DNA of 64,000 nucleotides, from the NCBI RefSeq assembly GCF_033095805.1, contig NZ_CP109901.1:1302001-1366000 (forward strand), written 5' to 3'. Below are positions 10,366-20,746 of this stretch, piece after piece. A program made the translations under genes and the position numbers. The stretch comes from Serratia sp. UGAL515B_01. Its GTDB lineage: Bacteria > Pseudomonadota > Gammaproteobacteria > Enterobacterales > Enterobacteriaceae. The first letter of the stretch is position 1. Each line of letters begins with the position of its first letter. Below the pieces are notes generated by a model, which was not told the origin of the DNA, searched no databases, and saw only the letters and a program-made list of their open reading frames with translations.

Positions 10366-11337
10366 TTATTGTGTGGCTGCATGCCAGACGCGTTGTGAAA
10401 TATCCACCTTCACAGGAACTAACCGATTCTCATAGAACAGGTCGGCAGTTTTCTGTTGAGCAGCAATAGCTGCTTGGCTCAAGGGGGTAATGGTGGTTGG
10501 TGGGCGGTGGCTCAGATAGCTGACAATCACGGCTTCCGGCAATCCCATGGCTGTGGCCAACAAAGTAATGCTTTGCTCTCGGGCACTGAGTGTCAGTGCA
10601 TCAGCTTGTGTCAACACCTCCAGTACCTGCTGAATAAAATGGCCATTAGATTCGGTGTAAGAGCGGACAGCCAGATAGAAGGAGCCGGTTTGGTTCAACT
10701 GAGTACCATCAGCCAGCACCCTCACTCCACCATGCAGTAACACGGCAGAATAGTAGGGGTCCCAGATAACCCAGGCATCAACGTTTTGTTGCTGGAACGC
10801 GGCTCTTGCATCTGCGGGTGTCAGGTAAACGGGGTGAATATCAGTAAATTTCAACCCTTCCCTTTGCAGGGCTCGTAATAACAGGTTATGTGAGCTTGAA
10901 CCTTTCTGGAATGCGACTTTATGGCCTTTCAGGTCGGCAACGCTGCGAATCGCACTGTCTTCAGCGACCAGAATCACCTCGGCCTTGGGTTTTGGCGGCT
11001 CTACGCCAACATACAACAGGTCTGCCCCTGCTGCTTGAGCAAAGATGGGTGGAATATCGCCTGTACTGCCCAGGTCAATGCTACCGACATTGAGAGCCTC
11101 AAGCATTTGTGGGCCAGCAGGGAATTCAATCCAACTAATTTTGGTGGCTGGAAAGCGTTTCTCCAATAACTGGTGAGTCTTGGTGAGTACCAGACTAACG
11201 GAGCCTTTTTGATACCCGATGCGGAACTGGGCAGGATAATGATCCTGCGCTGTGGCGCTATTACTCAGTACTAACATTACTATCGTGGTTAGTACAAGTG
11301 TGCTCAGCCCACGAAGAAAAGTGAAGGATAGAGACAT
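10366..11337 (-). CDS. ssuA: Aliphatic sulfonate-binding periplasmic protein
   Basis: Periplasmic solute-binding protein that delivers sulfonates to SsuBC. It has an N-terminal signal peptide ending NSATA and a mature part of the NMT1/SsuA type (FRIGYQKGSVSLVLTK near its start, GSIDLGSTGDIPPIFAQAA as the ligand region). Two starts are possible. ATG at 11361 overlaps the ssuE stop in an ATGA. ATG at 11337 has an AAGGAA ribosome-binding site six bases upstream and begins the signal peptide directly. I prefer 11337, giving about 323 residues. Confidence 0.9.
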   Translation of the reverse strand: MSLSFTFLRGLSTLVLTTIVMLVLSNSATAQDHYPAQFRIGYQKGSVSLVLTKTHQLLEKRFPATKISWIEFPAGPQMLEALNVGSIDLGSTGDIPPIFAQAAGADLLYVGVEPPKPKAEVILVAEDSAIRSVADLKGHKVAFQKGSSSHNLLLRALQREGLKFTDIHPVYLTPADARAAFQQQNVDAWVIWDPYYSAVLLHGGVRVLADGTQLNQTGSFYLAVRSYTESNGHFIQQVLEVLTQADALTLSAREQSITLLATAMGLPEAVIVSYLSHRPPTTITPLSQAAIAAQQKTADLFYENRLVPVKVDISQRVWHAATQ

Positions 11338-11357
11338 CAGTATTTCCTTTACGGTCT

Positions 11358-11936
11358 TCATGCTGTTTGACGGGTCAATAGATTGAGTGGGGTTTTTAAT
11401 ACAGATGGCTTACGGCGGTTAAGTGCCAGATAGAAAGCCTCCAAAGCCTCTTCCAACCGTATCGCCACCCCGTCAGAAAGCGTGGTTTGTTCACCTTCAA
11501 GGATGATTTGGCTGTCATCGGCGAAAACACCCTGCAATACCTCTTGCGCCTTCAGCGCCGCTAGTACCGGCTTTAATGCATAATCCACGGCCAACATATG
11601 GCCGATAGATCCCCCGGTGGCTAATGGTAAAACCACCTTATGCTCTAATGCCCGTTCAGGTAGCAGGTCGATCAACGTTTTCAATGCGCCAGAGAATGAG
11701 GCCTTATAGACAGGCGTAGCGATCAACAAACCATCGGCAGTGGCCAGTTTTGCGGTGAAAGTCTTTACGCTAGGACTGTTAAAATTGCCGAGCAGTAGGT
11801 CTTCGGCAGGAAAATCGTGCAGGGTATAAGAAATCACTTCAATATTCTGTTGCTGCAACCAGCGTTGGCTTAGCGTTAACAGTGCAGAGGAACGAGAGGG
11901 GATTCGTGGACTGCCAGCGAGGGATATAATGCGCAT
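11358..11936 (-). CDS. ssuE: NADPH-dependent FMN reductase
   Basis: Supplies FMNH2 to the monooxygenase SsuD. The 192-residue flavodoxin-fold protein begins [17 protein letters not shown], the flavin phosphate loop, and has the [13 protein letters not shown] and [13 protein letters not shown] segments of the SsuE/MsuE family. It is the first gene of the operon, so its upstream region should carry the promoter. In E. coli that promoter is activated by Cbl and depends on CysB. I did not identify the sites here. Confidence 0.94.
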   Translation of the reverse strand: MRIISLAGSPRIPSRSSALLTLSQRWLQQQNIEVISYTLHDFPAEDLLLGNFNSPSVKTFTAKLATADGLLIATPVYKASFSGALKTLIDLLPERALEHKVVLPLATGGSIGHMLAVDYALKPVLAALKAQEVLQGVFADDSQIILEGEQTTLSDGVAIRLEEALEAFYLALNRRKPSVLKTPLNLLTRQTA

Positions 11937-12174
11937 TGCTACTCCTTATAACAAAAAGTTATCAATTTTAAGATTACGTTCACCAAGTGTTTTAAAGCTA
12001 ACAGCAAAGGGGCACTTTTTTTAAATCTCAATTTTTGATTTTGATATGCATAAATAAGGAAAGGCGTGGGGCATGGCGTTCAAAAGAAAACGATTGTCTT
12101 CAACGCGCTTTTTTATCTTTAATCAATTCCAATTAGCGAGGCGATACCGGATAATATGCCCCCGGTTTGCAACC

Positions 12175-12345
12175 CTGCCCAAGTCACTTCGAGTTGCGGG
12201 TAAGCGGCAACTAATGTGAAGCCTCAGAAACTAGGTAAACCAAGTGACTGGGGTGAGTTACAAATCTGCCGGGAGCAGATTTGAACGCTGCTTGCAGCTT
12301 CCCCGAAGGGGGTGAGGCTCACCGAGTAACTCTGCCAACCCTCCC
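12175..12345. repeat. Structured intergenic repeat upstream of pyrD
   Basis: About 170 bp of closely packed hairpins. CAAGTCACTTCGAGTTGCGG and CAAGTGACTGGGGTGAG are hallmarks of palindromic repeats common in Serratia and Yersinia. They are followed by AATCTGC/GCAGATT (12263-12281), GCTGC/GCAGC, CCCC/GGGG (12301-12311) and GGTGA/TCACC (12311-12323). The gene-free interval 11937-12392 also includes the ssuE promoter on the left and, just before pyrD, the ribosome-binding site AAGGAGA. Confidence 0.6.
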
Positions 12346-12392
12346 TCAGCGGCTTGAAGGGCGATGGCATAACCGGGAAATAAGGAGAGTAC

Positions 12393-13403
12393 ATGTACTA
12401 CCCGATCATCAGGAAAGCGTTGTTCCAGCTCGATCCTGAACGTGCGCATGAATTAATTTTCAGCCAACTCCGCCGTATCATAGGTACGCCATTAGAGTTT
12501 CTTATCCGCCAGTCTGTACCGGCCAAACCGGTAAACTGCATGGGGCTCTCGTTTAAAAACCCATTAGGTCTTGCAGCTGGTCTTGATAAAGACGGAGAGT
12601 GCATTGATGCCTTTGGGGCTATGGGATTTGGCTTCGTAGAAGTAGGCACCGTTACGCCACGTCCACAGCAGGGGAATGACAAACCACGTTTATTCAGAAT
12701 TGTTGAAGCCGAAGGTTTGATTAACCGCATGGGTTTCAATAACCATGGTGTGGATAATCTGGTTGAAAATGTCAAAAAATCCCATTTCGGTGGCATTATT
12801 GGGATTAATATCGGCAAGAATAAAGATACCCCGGTAGAACAGGGGAAAGACGATTATCTGACCTGCATGGATAAGATTTATCCATATGCTGGATATATCG
12901 CGATCAATATTTCTTCACCTAATACTCCAGGATTACGATCCTTACAGTATGGTGAAGCGCTGGACGATCTTTTAGCCGCAATTAAGAATAGACAAGCAGA
13001 ATTACACACTCGCCATCATAAATATGTGCCGATTGCGGTAAAGATTGCGCCAGATCTTTCTGAAGAAGAGTTGATCCAAATAGCCGATAGTCTGGTCCGC
13101 CACAATATAGATGGAGTCATAGCAACTAATACCACCCTTGAGCGTAAATTGATCCAGGGCTTGAATTATTGCGAGCAATCAGGAGGATTAAGTGGCCGTC
13201 CGGTTCAGTCGCGGAGTACAGAAGTGATCCGCCGCTTGTCACAGGAACTACAAGGACGTTTACCGATTATCGGCGTTGGGGGAATAGATTCTCTCACAGC
13301 GGCTCGGGAAAAAATGGATGCGGGGGCAACCCTGGTGCAAATTTATTCAGGATTTATCTACCACGGCCCACGTTTGGTTAAAGATATCGTTACCCATATA
13401 TAA
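12393..13403 (+). CDS. pyrD: Dihydroorotate dehydrogenase (quinone), class 2
   Basis: Oxidises dihydroorotate to orotate in de novo pyrimidine synthesis and passes electrons to the quinone pool. It has 336 residues, equal to the E. coli enzyme. The N-terminal helical membrane-binding stretch is followed by the FMN barrel. Visible are [10 protein letters not shown], the [11 protein letters not shown] loop with the catalytic serine, and the C-terminal phosphate-binding VGGIDS. A strong AAGGAGA site precedes the ATG, and a terminator follows at 13420. Confidence 0.97.
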   Translation: MYYPIIRKALFQLDPERAHELIFSQLRRIIGTPLEFLIRQSVPAKPVNCMGLSFKNPLGLAAGLDKDGECIDAFGAMGFGFVEVGTVTPRPQQGNDKPRLFRIVEAEGLINRMGFNNHGVDNLVENVKKSHFGGIIGINIGKNKDTPVEQGKDDYLTCMDKIYPYAGYIAINISSPNTPGLRSLQYGEALDDLLAAIKNRQAELHTRHHKYVPIAVKIAPDLSEEELIQIADSLVRHNIDGVIATNTTLERKLIQGLNYCEQSGGLSGRPVQSRSTEVIRRLSQELQGRLPIIGVGGIDSLTAAREKMDAGATLVQIYSGFIYHGPRLVKDIVTHI

Positions 13404-13419
13404 TATTTTCCCTCCATTC

Positions 13420-13451
13420 CGAGCTGGGGGTTTATTTATACACCCAGCTCG
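13420..13451 (+). terminator. pyrD terminator
   Basis: A 9-bp stem (CGAGCTGGG with CCCAGCTCG) followed by TCTATATTTTGTT starts 17 bp downstream of the pyrD stop. Confidence 0.8.
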
Positions 13452-13561
13452 TCTATATTTTGTTCGTTTACAGAATTAACTGAATGTTTAGATGGTTTTT
13501 TGGTGATAAAATCACCTTTTAGTTAGTATAGTGTTGGCATGTGGCGAGAAGGACAAGAAAT

Positions 13562-14110
13562 ATGAAGATAAAACCTGACGATAATTGGCGTTGGTATTTT
13601 GACGCCGAGCACGATAGGCTGATGCTTGATTTAGCGAATGGTATGATCTTCCGCTCGCGCTTTTCGGCAAAAATGTTAACTCCCGATGCGTTCGATGAAT
13701 GTGCTTTTTGTGTTGATGATGCAGCACTTTATTTTGATTATGAAGAACAGTGTAAGCAGATAAAGCTCAGTAATGAACAACGTTCCGAACTGGTATTAAA
13801 TGCGTTAGTGGCCTTTCGTTTCCTCAAACCGTTGATGCCTAAAAGCTGGTATTTTGCCCAACAACACTATTCTCTACAGCCAAAAAAGGGTGAGTTGGTC
13901 TCGGTTAAGGTAACGGAGAATGGAGAAAACGTGTGTTTGCTGGTCGTTGATGCTGGTGATAATGCCAGTCTATGCTTGTTGGCGCAAAATCAGTTAGTGT
14001 TAGCTGGCCGTACTATGCAACTTGGGGACGCGATAAAAGTGATGCACGATCGTCTAAAACCCTTTGTTAGCGATGAACTTTCTGCCCTGGTTTACGACAG
14101 GGCAGTCTAG
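13562..14110 (+). CDS. zapC: Cell division protein ZapC
   Basis: Cytoplasmic FtsZ-associated protein that bundles FtsZ filaments and stabilises the division ring. The 182-residue product starts [14 protein letters not shown], matching E. coli ZapC (180 aa). It keeps the [11 protein letters not shown] and [13 protein letters not shown] segments (here [17 protein letters not shown]). The frame is open seven codons upstream, but those residues have no counterpart. It sits between pyrD and the convergent ycbX, as in E. coli. Confidence 0.92.
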   Translation: MKIKPDDNWRWYFDAEHDRLMLDLANGMIFRSRFSAKMLTPDAFDECAFCVDDAALYFDYEEQCKQIKLSNEQRSELVLNALVAFRFLKPLMPKSWYFAQQHYSLQPKKGELVSVKVTENGENVCLLVVDAGDNASLCLLAQNQLVLAGRTMQLGDAIKVMHDRLKPFVSDELSALVYDRAV

Positions 14111-14116
14111 GCCGAT

Positions 14117-15232
14117 TTATGTCAGTTTCAAATCGCTTTTAGGAATACAACTGCAACAAAGGATCGTGCCGTTTGCCTCGATTGCGCTTTGTTTTAATGC
14201 TACCACTTTGCCTTCCGTTAACGTTATCCTGCAACTGCCGCAAATACCCGCGCGGCAGGAATAAGGGATACGTATGCCCTGTTGTTCCAGTTGTTCCAAC
14301 AAAATTTGCTGGTTATTACCGGTAAATGAGTTCCCTTGATACTCAATAGTGACGTTATTGCTCGTGTCCTGCGGTACACTAAGCGTTCCAACGATTTTAC
14401 CAGCGCGGTAAGGTCGAGCTGGTTTGCTCGAAAGAACCTCAACCCGATCGCCAACGCGAATGATCCCGCTATTGCGTGCAATCATGTTTTGGCCGAAGTC
14501 GATATCACCGTTATCGCCTGTCCGGAACCCTTGCAGTGTACTTAATGGTTCACCATTTGGATGCTTGCGACCACGTTCGGCACTGACAGTCGTCAATACG
14601 CAGCGGCTACAGGGTTTAACTACGTCAAACATCACATTACCGATGCGGATCACTTGCCAACTGTCCTCTGACCAGGCGGGTGCTCCCGTTACCACAATAT
14701 TAGGTCGAAACTGTTCTAGTTTGATGCTGCTTGGGCAGCGTTGCTGTAGATCCTGGAATGACGCCTCATTAATCAACAGATACGGATAGCCATCGGCAAA
14801 CGAAAGTGGAATTTCTGGATGCTTTGTGACTCTGCGAGTCAATGTTTCCCCAACCCAGCGCAACTGTACTTGTCGTTGGAAATAGCCACTGAGCCATTCG
14901 TTGATTTCATTTGGTGCAATCAATGCGGTGAAATGGTTGCCCCAAACTTCTGTTGGATGCCCATCAGCAGCGAAATCATTGAAGCGGATAGTGGCACTTT
15001 CACCATCTGGTGCCGTTAGGAATAGGCCATCTGCGAGTAATGCAGGGGTAAACAGCACCATCTGCGGGTGCTGACGGGCGGTAATAAAAGTGCCGTCAGG
15101 CTCTGTAATCATAAAAGTGCGATCAAACGCCAGACCGTGATTGGCAACCTGAGCGTGGGAAAGCTGTAAACCCCGTAAAGATTTGACTGGATGAACATAG
15201 AGTCGGGAAAGCGTGAACACTTCTGCCTCCAA
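14117..15232 (-). CDS. ycbX: MOSC and 2Fe-2S ferredoxin domain protein YcbX
   Basis: Molybdenum-cofactor-binding protein implicated in detoxifying N-hydroxylated bases in E. coli. The 371 residues comprise an N-terminal beta-barrel domain ([19 protein letters not shown]), a MOSC domain with the conserved cysteine region [15 protein letters not shown], and a C-terminal plant-type ferredoxin. The cluster cysteines lie in [10 protein letters not shown] with a last one in ILCCSC. It is convergent with zapC and divergent from rlmL. Confidence 0.95.
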   Translation of the reverse strand: MEAEVFTLSRLYVHPVKSLRGLQLSHAQVANHGLAFDRTFMITEPDGTFITARQHPQMVLFTPALLADGLFLTAPDGESATIRFNDFAADGHPTEVWGNHFTALIAPNEINEWLSGYFQRQVQLRWVGETLTRRVTKHPEIPLSFADGYPYLLINEASFQDLQQRCPSSIKLEQFRPNIVVTGAPAWSEDSWQVIRIGNVMFDVVKPCSRCVLTTVSAERGRKHPNGEPLSTLQGFRTGDNGDIDFGQNMIARNSGIIRVGDRVEVLSSKPARPYRAGKIVGTLSVPQDTSNNVTIEYQGNSFTGNNQQILLEQLEQQGIRIPYSCRAGICGSCRITLTEGKVVALKQSAIEANGTILCCSCIPKSDLKLT

Positions 15233-15323
15233 ACGATGATGAAATAGAAGGGTGCAACTTTATGACAAGCGGTCTGGATTAGCTATAATGCGCAACGATT
15301 TTCTTTTTGGTGATAAGTACGAT

Positions 15324-17444
15324 ATGAACTCTCTGTTTGCCAGCACGGCGCGTGGACTGGAAGAACTGTTAAAAAGCGAACTGGAGCAGCTTGGCGCTCA
15401 CGCCTGCAGAGTGGTGCAGGGTGGCGTACATTTCCAGGGTGACGATCGTCTTCTGTACCAAAGCTTGCTATGGAGCCGACTGGCCTCACGTATTCTGCTG
15501 CCGCTGAACGAATTTCGCGTGCACAGCGATCTGGATCTATATCTTGGCGTCCAGTCCATTGACTGGCCGGCCATATTTGCCGTTGATAAAACTTTTGCCG
15601 TTCACTTCAGCGGCGTCAACGAAGAGATCCGCAATAGCCAATATGGCGCATTGAAGGTAAAAGACGCTATTGTTGACAGCTTCACCCGCAAGTTGGAACA
15701 GCGGCCAACAGTAGCAAAACAGCAGCCTGATATTCGTGTTAACGTTTTCCTGCAACGCGATATGGCCAGCGTAGCGCTCGATCTGAGTGGTGAAGGCTTG
15801 CACCAGCGCGGTTATCGCGATCTCACCGGTCAGGCACCGTTGAAGGAAAACTTGGCGGCAGCCATTGTGCAGCGCTCTGGTTGGCAACCCGGAACACCAA
15901 TGCTTGATCCGATGTGCGGTTCCGGTACGCTATTGATTGAGGCTGCGATGATTGCTTCAGACCGAGCACCTGGGTTGCACCGTCATCACTGGGGCTTCAC
16001 TGCTTGGAGCGGCCATAATGCTGAACTGTGGCGTGAAGTGATCACTGAAGCGCAGGTACGGGCTCGTCGAGGTTTGCAAGAAACCCCTTCGCGTTTCTTT
16101 GGTTCAGATATCGATCGCCGGGTGATCGAAATGGCCCGGGGTAATGCTCGTCGTGCAGGTGTGGCGGAATTGATCACCTTTAATGTGAACGATGTCAGCA
16201 AACTGGCCAATCCATTACCACAAGGTCCAGTGGGAACAGTGGTCAGCAACCCGCCGTATGGTGAACGCCTTGAAAGTGAACCCGCGCTGATTGCGTTACA
16301 CAACATGCTGGGGCGCATCATGAAAAGCGCCTTCGGTGGCTGGCAGCTTTCGCTGTTCAGCGCTTCTCCTGAACTGTTAAGTTGCCTGCAACTGCGTGCA
16401 GAACGCCAGTTCAAAGCAAAGAACGGCCCGCTGGATTGCGTCCAAAAAAATTATCAGTTGGCAGAAAACCCGCAAGGTTCTGTAGGTGTGCAGGTAGCAG
16501 AGGATTTCGCCAACCGACTTCGCAAAAATCTGAAAAAGCTTGATAAGTGGGCGAAACAGGAGGGTATTGAATGTTACCGCCTGTATGATGCTGACTTGCC
16601 AGAATATAACGTGGCGGTGGATCGCTATGGCAGCAAGGTGGTGGTACAGGAATACGCGCCACCTAAAACTGTCGACGCGCAAAAAGCACGCCAACGCCTT
16701 TTTGATGTGATCAATGCTACCCTAGCGGTGCTGGAACTGCCTTCAAACCAGTTGGTACTGAAAACGCGTGAACGTCAGAAGGGCAAAAACCAATACGAGA
16801 AACTGGCGCAGAAGGGCGAATTCCTGCTGGTGGAGGAGTTTAATGCCAAACTGTGGGTCAACCTGACCGATTATCTTGATACCGGTCTGTTCCTCGATCA
16901 CCGTATTGCTCGCCGTATGCTTGGCGAAATGAGCCAAGGCAAAGACTTCCTTAATCTATTCGCTTATACCGGTACTGCCAGCGTTCATGCTGGGCTGGGC
17001 GGCGCGCGTAGCACTACCACTGTGGATATGTCGCGTACCTACCTTGAATGGGCAGAGAAGAACCTGCGAGTTAACGGGTTAACGGGCCGACAACACAGAC
17101 TGATACAGGCAGATTGCCTGTCATGGTTGAGCAATGCTGATGAACAGTTTGATGTAATTTTTATCGATCCGCCAACCTTCTCCAACTCCAAACGGATGGA
17201 GAACACTTTTGATGTGCAACGTGACCATCTGGCACTGATGAAAGATTTGAAACGGTTACTGCGTCGTAATGGAACCATCATGTTTTCCAATAACAAACGC
17301 GGTTTCCAGATGGACCGGGTTGGTTTGAACATGCTTGGGCTACAGGCAAAGGAGATTACAGCTCAGACGCTGTCACAAGATTTTGCCCGTAACCGTCAGA
17401 TCCACAACTGCTGGCTGTTAACTCACGCTGGCGAAGGGAAATAA
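15324..17444 (+). CDS. rlmL: Bifunctional 23S rRNA methyltransferase RlmKL
   Basis: Fused rRNA methyltransferase. The N-terminal half (RlmL) makes m2G2445 and the C-terminal half (RlmK) makes m7G2069 in 23S rRNA. The 706-residue product has a THUMP domain near residues 45-155, the first Rossmann methyltransferase with [15 protein letters not shown] and the catalytic SNPPYGERL, and a second with [16 protein letters not shown] and [12 protein letters not shown]. The frame is open 24 codons earlier, but homology begins at [16 protein letters not shown] (15324). It is followed six bases later by uup, so the two probably form an operon. Confidence 0.96.
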   Translation: MNSLFASTARGLEELLKSELEQLGAHACRVVQGGVHFQGDDRLLYQSLLWSRLASRILLPLNEFRVHSDLDLYLGVQSIDWPAIFAVDKTFAVHFSGVNEEIRNSQYGALKVKDAIVDSFTRKLEQRPTVAKQQPDIRVNVFLQRDMASVALDLSGEGLHQRGYRDLTGQAPLKENLAAAIVQRSGWQPGTPMLDPMCGSGTLLIEAAMIASDRAPGLHRHHWGFTAWSGHNAELWREVITEAQVRARRGLQETPSRFFGSDIDRRVIEMARGNARRAGVAELITFNVNDVSKLANPLPQGPVGTVVSNPPYGERLESEPALIALHNMLGRIMKSAFGGWQLSLFSASPELLSCLQLRAERQFKAKNGPLDCVQKNYQLAENPQGSVGVQVAEDFANRLRKNLKKLDKWAKQEGIECYRLYDADLPEYNVAVDRYGSKVVVQEYAPPKTVDAQKARQRLFDVINATLAVLELPSNQLVLKTRERQKGKNQYEKLAQKGEFLLVEEFNAKLWVNLTDYLDTGLFLDHRIARRMLGEMSQGKDFLNLFAYTGTASVHAGLGGARSTTTVDMSRTYLEWAEKNLRVNGLTGRQHRLIQADCLSWLSNADEQFDVIFIDPPTFSNSKRMENTFDVQRDHLALMKDLKRLLRRNGTIMFSNNKRGFQMDRVGLNMLGLQAKEITAQTLSQDFARNRQIHNCWLLTHAGEGK

Positions 17445-17449
17445 TTACT

Positions 17450-19354
17450 ATGTCGTTAATCAGCATGTCCGGGGCTTGGCTCTCTTTCAGCGATGCCCCT
17501 TTGTTAGATAACACCGAAATCCATATTGAAGACAATGAACGCGTTTGTCTGGTTGGGCGTAATGGGGCCGGTAAATCCACATTACTGAAGATCCTCGGCA
17601 AAGAGATCCCGCTGGATGACGGGCGGATCATTTATGAACAGGATCTGATTGTTGCACGCTTGCAACAGGATCCCCCGCGGAATATCGGTGGCACAGTATT
17701 TGACTTTGTTGCCGAAGGTGTCGCCGAGCAGGCTGAGCACTTGAAGGCATATCACGCGATCTCTCATCAGGTTGAATTGGACCCGAGTGAAAAGAATCTG
17801 GCGCGAATGGCACAGGTGATGGAAGTCCTCGATCATCAGGGGCTTTGGCAGCTTGACAGCCGTATCAGCGAAGTGCTGTTGCAATTGGGGTTAAACGGCG
17901 ATGCCGATCTTTCCTCTCTCTCTGGTGGTTGGTTGCGTAAAGCTGCACTTGGTCGAGCACTGGTGAGTTCACCGCGTGTGTTATTACTTGATGAACCGAC
18001 CAACCACCTGGATATATCCACGATCGACTGGCTGGAAGGTTTCTTGAAAGAGTTCCAGGGTAGTATCGTTTTTATTTCACACGACCGTTCATTCATTCGA
18101 AACATGGCAACGCGTATTGTTGATCTTGACCGCGGTAAGCTGGTGTCATGGCCAGGTAACTATGAACTGTATCTGGAAAGCAAAGAAGAGGCGTTGCGTG
18201 TTGAAGAACTGCAAAATGCTGAATTTGATCGTAAGCTGGCGCAGGAGGAAGTTTGGATACGACAGGGGATAAAAGCACGCCGCACACGTAACGAAGGTCG
18301 AGTTCGCGCACTGAAAGCACTGCGTAACGAGCGCTCACAACGGCGCGAAGTAATGGGTACTGCCAAGATGCAAGTAGAAGAAGCAGTACGCTCTGGCAAG
18401 ATTGTATTCGAAATGGAAAACGTCAATTACCAGATTGGTGATAAAATTCTGGTGCGCGATTTCAGTGCACAAGTTCAGCGTGGTGATAAAATCGCCTTGG
18501 TGGGACCAAACGGTTGTGGTAAAACCACGCTGCTGAAACTGATGCTTGGACAACTGAAAGCTGACAGTGGGCGCGTTCACTGTGGTACCAAGCTGGAAGT
18601 GGCTTATTTTGACCAGCATCGAGCAGAACTGGACCCCGAACGGACAGTAATGGACAATCTGGCTGAAGGTAAACAGGAAGTGATGGTCAACGGTCGCTCA
18701 CGCCATGTACTGGGGTACCTGCAGGATTTCCTTTTCCATCCTAAGAGGGCAATGACTCCGGTAAAAGCGCTGTCAGGCGGGGAACGTAACCGCTTGTTAT
18801 TAGCAAAATTATTCCTTAAGCCGAGTAATTTACTGATTCTTGATGAACCGACAAACGACTTGGATGTTGAAACGCTGGAATTATTGGAGGAAATGATCGA
18901 CGGCTATCAGGGTACTGTATTGCTGGTAAGCCACGATCGTCAGTTTGTTGATAACTCGGTGACAGAATGTTGGATATTCGAAGGAAATGGCGTGATAGAC
19001 ACCTACGTGGGTGGCTATTATGATGCGCATCACCAGCGTGCAACAGCCAAACCCATCCGCCAAACAGCCGCCAACCCGGTAAAAACTGCGGTGGAAAAAA
19101 AGGTTGAACAACCTAAAAAACCGGCTGCCAAATTGAGCTATAACCTGCTACGCGAATTGGAGCAGTTACCACAGCGCCTTGAACAGTTGGAAACGGAAAT
19201 TGAGAACTTACAGGCACAGGTAAGCGATGCCGGTTTTTTCTCTCGCCCGCATAGCGAAACACAGAAGATACTCACCGACCTTGCTGCAGCAGAGCAAGCC
19301 CTCGAAGAAGCTTTTGCCCGTTGGGAAGAATTGGAAGCAATGAAAAACGGCTGA
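17450..19354 (+). CDS. uup: ABC-F ATPase Uup
   Basis: Cytoplasmic ABC-F protein with two ATPase domains and no membrane part. The family acts on ribosomes, and Uup mutants of E. coli raise precise transposon excision. The 634 residues carry Walker A GRNGAGKST and GPNGCGKTT, signatures LSGGW and LSGGE, and Walker B LLLDEPTNHLDIST and LILDEPTNDLDVET. The interdomain linker is rich in charged residues. The C-terminal coiled-coil DNA-binding domain (LLRELEQLPQRLEQLETEIE) is complete. Confidence 0.96.
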   Translation: MSLISMSGAWLSFSDAPLLDNTEIHIEDNERVCLVGRNGAGKSTLLKILGKEIPLDDGRIIYEQDLIVARLQQDPPRNIGGTVFDFVAEGVAEQAEHLKAYHAISHQVELDPSEKNLARMAQVMEVLDHQGLWQLDSRISEVLLQLGLNGDADLSSLSGGWLRKAALGRALVSSPRVLLLDEPTNHLDISTIDWLEGFLKEFQGSIVFISHDRSFIRNMATRIVDLDRGKLVSWPGNYELYLESKEEALRVEELQNAEFDRKLAQEEVWIRQGIKARRTRNEGRVRALKALRNERSQRREVMGTAKMQVEEAVRSGKIVFEMENVNYQIGDKILVRDFSAQVQRGDKIALVGPNGCGKTTLLKLMLGQLKADSGRVHCGTKLEVAYFDQHRAELDPERTVMDNLAEGKQEVMVNGRSRHVLGYLQDFLFHPKRAMTPVKALSGGERNRLLLAKLFLKPSNLLILDEPTNDLDVETLELLEEMIDGYQGTVLLVSHDRQFVDNSVTECWIFEGNGVIDTYVGGYYDAHHQRATAKPIRQTAANPVKTAVEKKVEQPKKPAAKLSYNLLRELEQLPQRLEQLETEIENLQAQVSDAGFFSRPHSETQKILTDLAAAEQALEEAFARWEELEAMKNG

Positions 19355-19429
19355 TCGGTAGAATGTTTGCCTGCACGCTGCTGTGGGCAAATATCGCAGT
19401 GCCGCTGAGCGAGGTTGTTAAGGAAGAAA

Positions 19430-20746
19430 ATGGTGTGTTTCCACGAAAATCACAAACAGCATAGTCATGCAACCGACGACGAACTGCAGCAGGATAACCT
19501 GATGCTTTGTCCACAGTGCGATATGTTAGTCGCTCTACCCGCTTTGGCATTTGGCACGAAGGCTGTCTGTCCACGTTGCAAAACCACACTCAGTTCTCGT
19601 TGGGATGAACCACGCAAACGGCCTATTGGGTATGCGCTCAGTGCCTTATTTATGTTGGTGCTGGCAAATATTTTTCCATTTATCAATATGCGCGTTGCGG
19701 GTATTGCAAACGAGATCGAACTGCTCCAGATCCCCCAAGTGATGGTGGCAGAAAACTATGTCAGCATGGCAACACTGTTTATGGTGCTGGTGCAGCTTAT
19801 CCCGGCATTTTGTATGCTGGCGGTCGTGCTGTTGTGCTCTAAGGCGCGTTTACCGCTGAAATTGAAAGTCTGGATGGCCAAGGTGCTGTTCCAGCTTAAA
19901 ACCTGGTGCATGGTAGAAATTTTTCTGGCCGGCGTGTTGGTCAGCTTTGTCAAATTGATGGCCTATGGTGATATCGGTATTGGTTCCAGCTTTATCGCTT
20001 TTTGTCTGTTCTGTCTGTTGCAAGTGCGAGTCTTCCAGTGTGTTGACCGCCGTTGGCTATGGCAGGATATTGAACCAGCCCCAATGATTGAACGCCGCCT
20101 GCAGACCGGTAAAACCGGAGTGCGGCAGGGGGTACGCTCTTGCACGTGTTGCACCGCTGTATTGCCCATTCAGCAAACCCGGTGCCCGCGTTGTTACACC
20201 AGGGGATACGCTCGTCACCGGAATAGTCTGCAGTGGACACTGGCGTTGTTGGTCACTTCAATGTTGTTGTATATCCCGACAATGCTGATGCCGATCATGA
20301 TCACCGAAGCGTTGGGTAATAAAATGCCATCTAGCGTTATGGCTGGCGTGATACTGCTCTGGGGGGAAGGCGCTTATCCTATCGCTATGGTGATTTTTAT
20401 TGCCAGCGTTATGGTGCCAACTCTAAAAATGCTGGCTATCGGCTGGCTATGCCGTTATGCAAACGGTAGAAGCAAGACTAACGCCGACAGCGAGCGTATG
20501 CACTTGATTTATGAGGCTGTAGAGTTTGTTGGCCGCTGGTCAATGATAGATGTGTTTGTTATTGCCGTACTTTCGGCGTTGGTACGTATGGGACAATTAA
20601 TGAGTATTTATCCTGCCATTGGTGCACTGTTGTTCGCCATGGTGGTCATCCTTACCATGTTTGCAGCCATGACGTTTGATCCCCGATTAATTTGGGATCG
20701 CGTAAATGAAACAATGAAAAAGGAACCGCAAAGTGAAGGAAAGTAA
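19430..20746 (+). CDS. pqiA: Intermembrane transport protein PqiA
   Basis: Inner-membrane partner of the PqiABC lipid-transport bridge between inner and outer membranes, known as paraquat-inducible. The 438-residue protein has two repeats. Each starts with a zinc-finger-like four-cysteine motif (CPQCDMLV...CPRCKTT; CTCCTAVL...CPRCYTR) and is followed by four hydrophobic helices. A TTG start at 19415 is possible, but the ATG at 19430 has an AAGGAAG site upstream and is preferred. The 3' end overlaps pqiB by 14 bp. Confidence 0.94.
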   Translation: MVCFHENHKQHSHATDDELQQDNLMLCPQCDMLVALPALAFGTKAVCPRCKTTLSSRWDEPRKRPIGYALSALFMLVLANIFPFINMRVAGIANEIELLQIPQVMVAENYVSMATLFMVLVQLIPAFCMLAVVLLCSKARLPLKLKVWMAKVLFQLKTWCMVEIFLAGVLVSFVKLMAYGDIGIGSSFIAFCLFCLLQVRVFQCVDRRWLWQDIEPAPMIERRLQTGKTGVRQGVRSCTCCTAVLPIQQTRCPRCYTRGYARHRNSLQWTLALLVTSMLLYIPTMLMPIMITEALGNKMPSSVMAGVILLWGEGAYPIAMVIFIASVMVPTLKMLAIGWLCRYANGRSKTNADSERMHLIYEAVEFVGRWSMIDVFVIAVLSALVRMGQLMSIYPAIGALLFAMVVILTMFAAMTFDPRLIWDRVNETMKKEPQSEGK

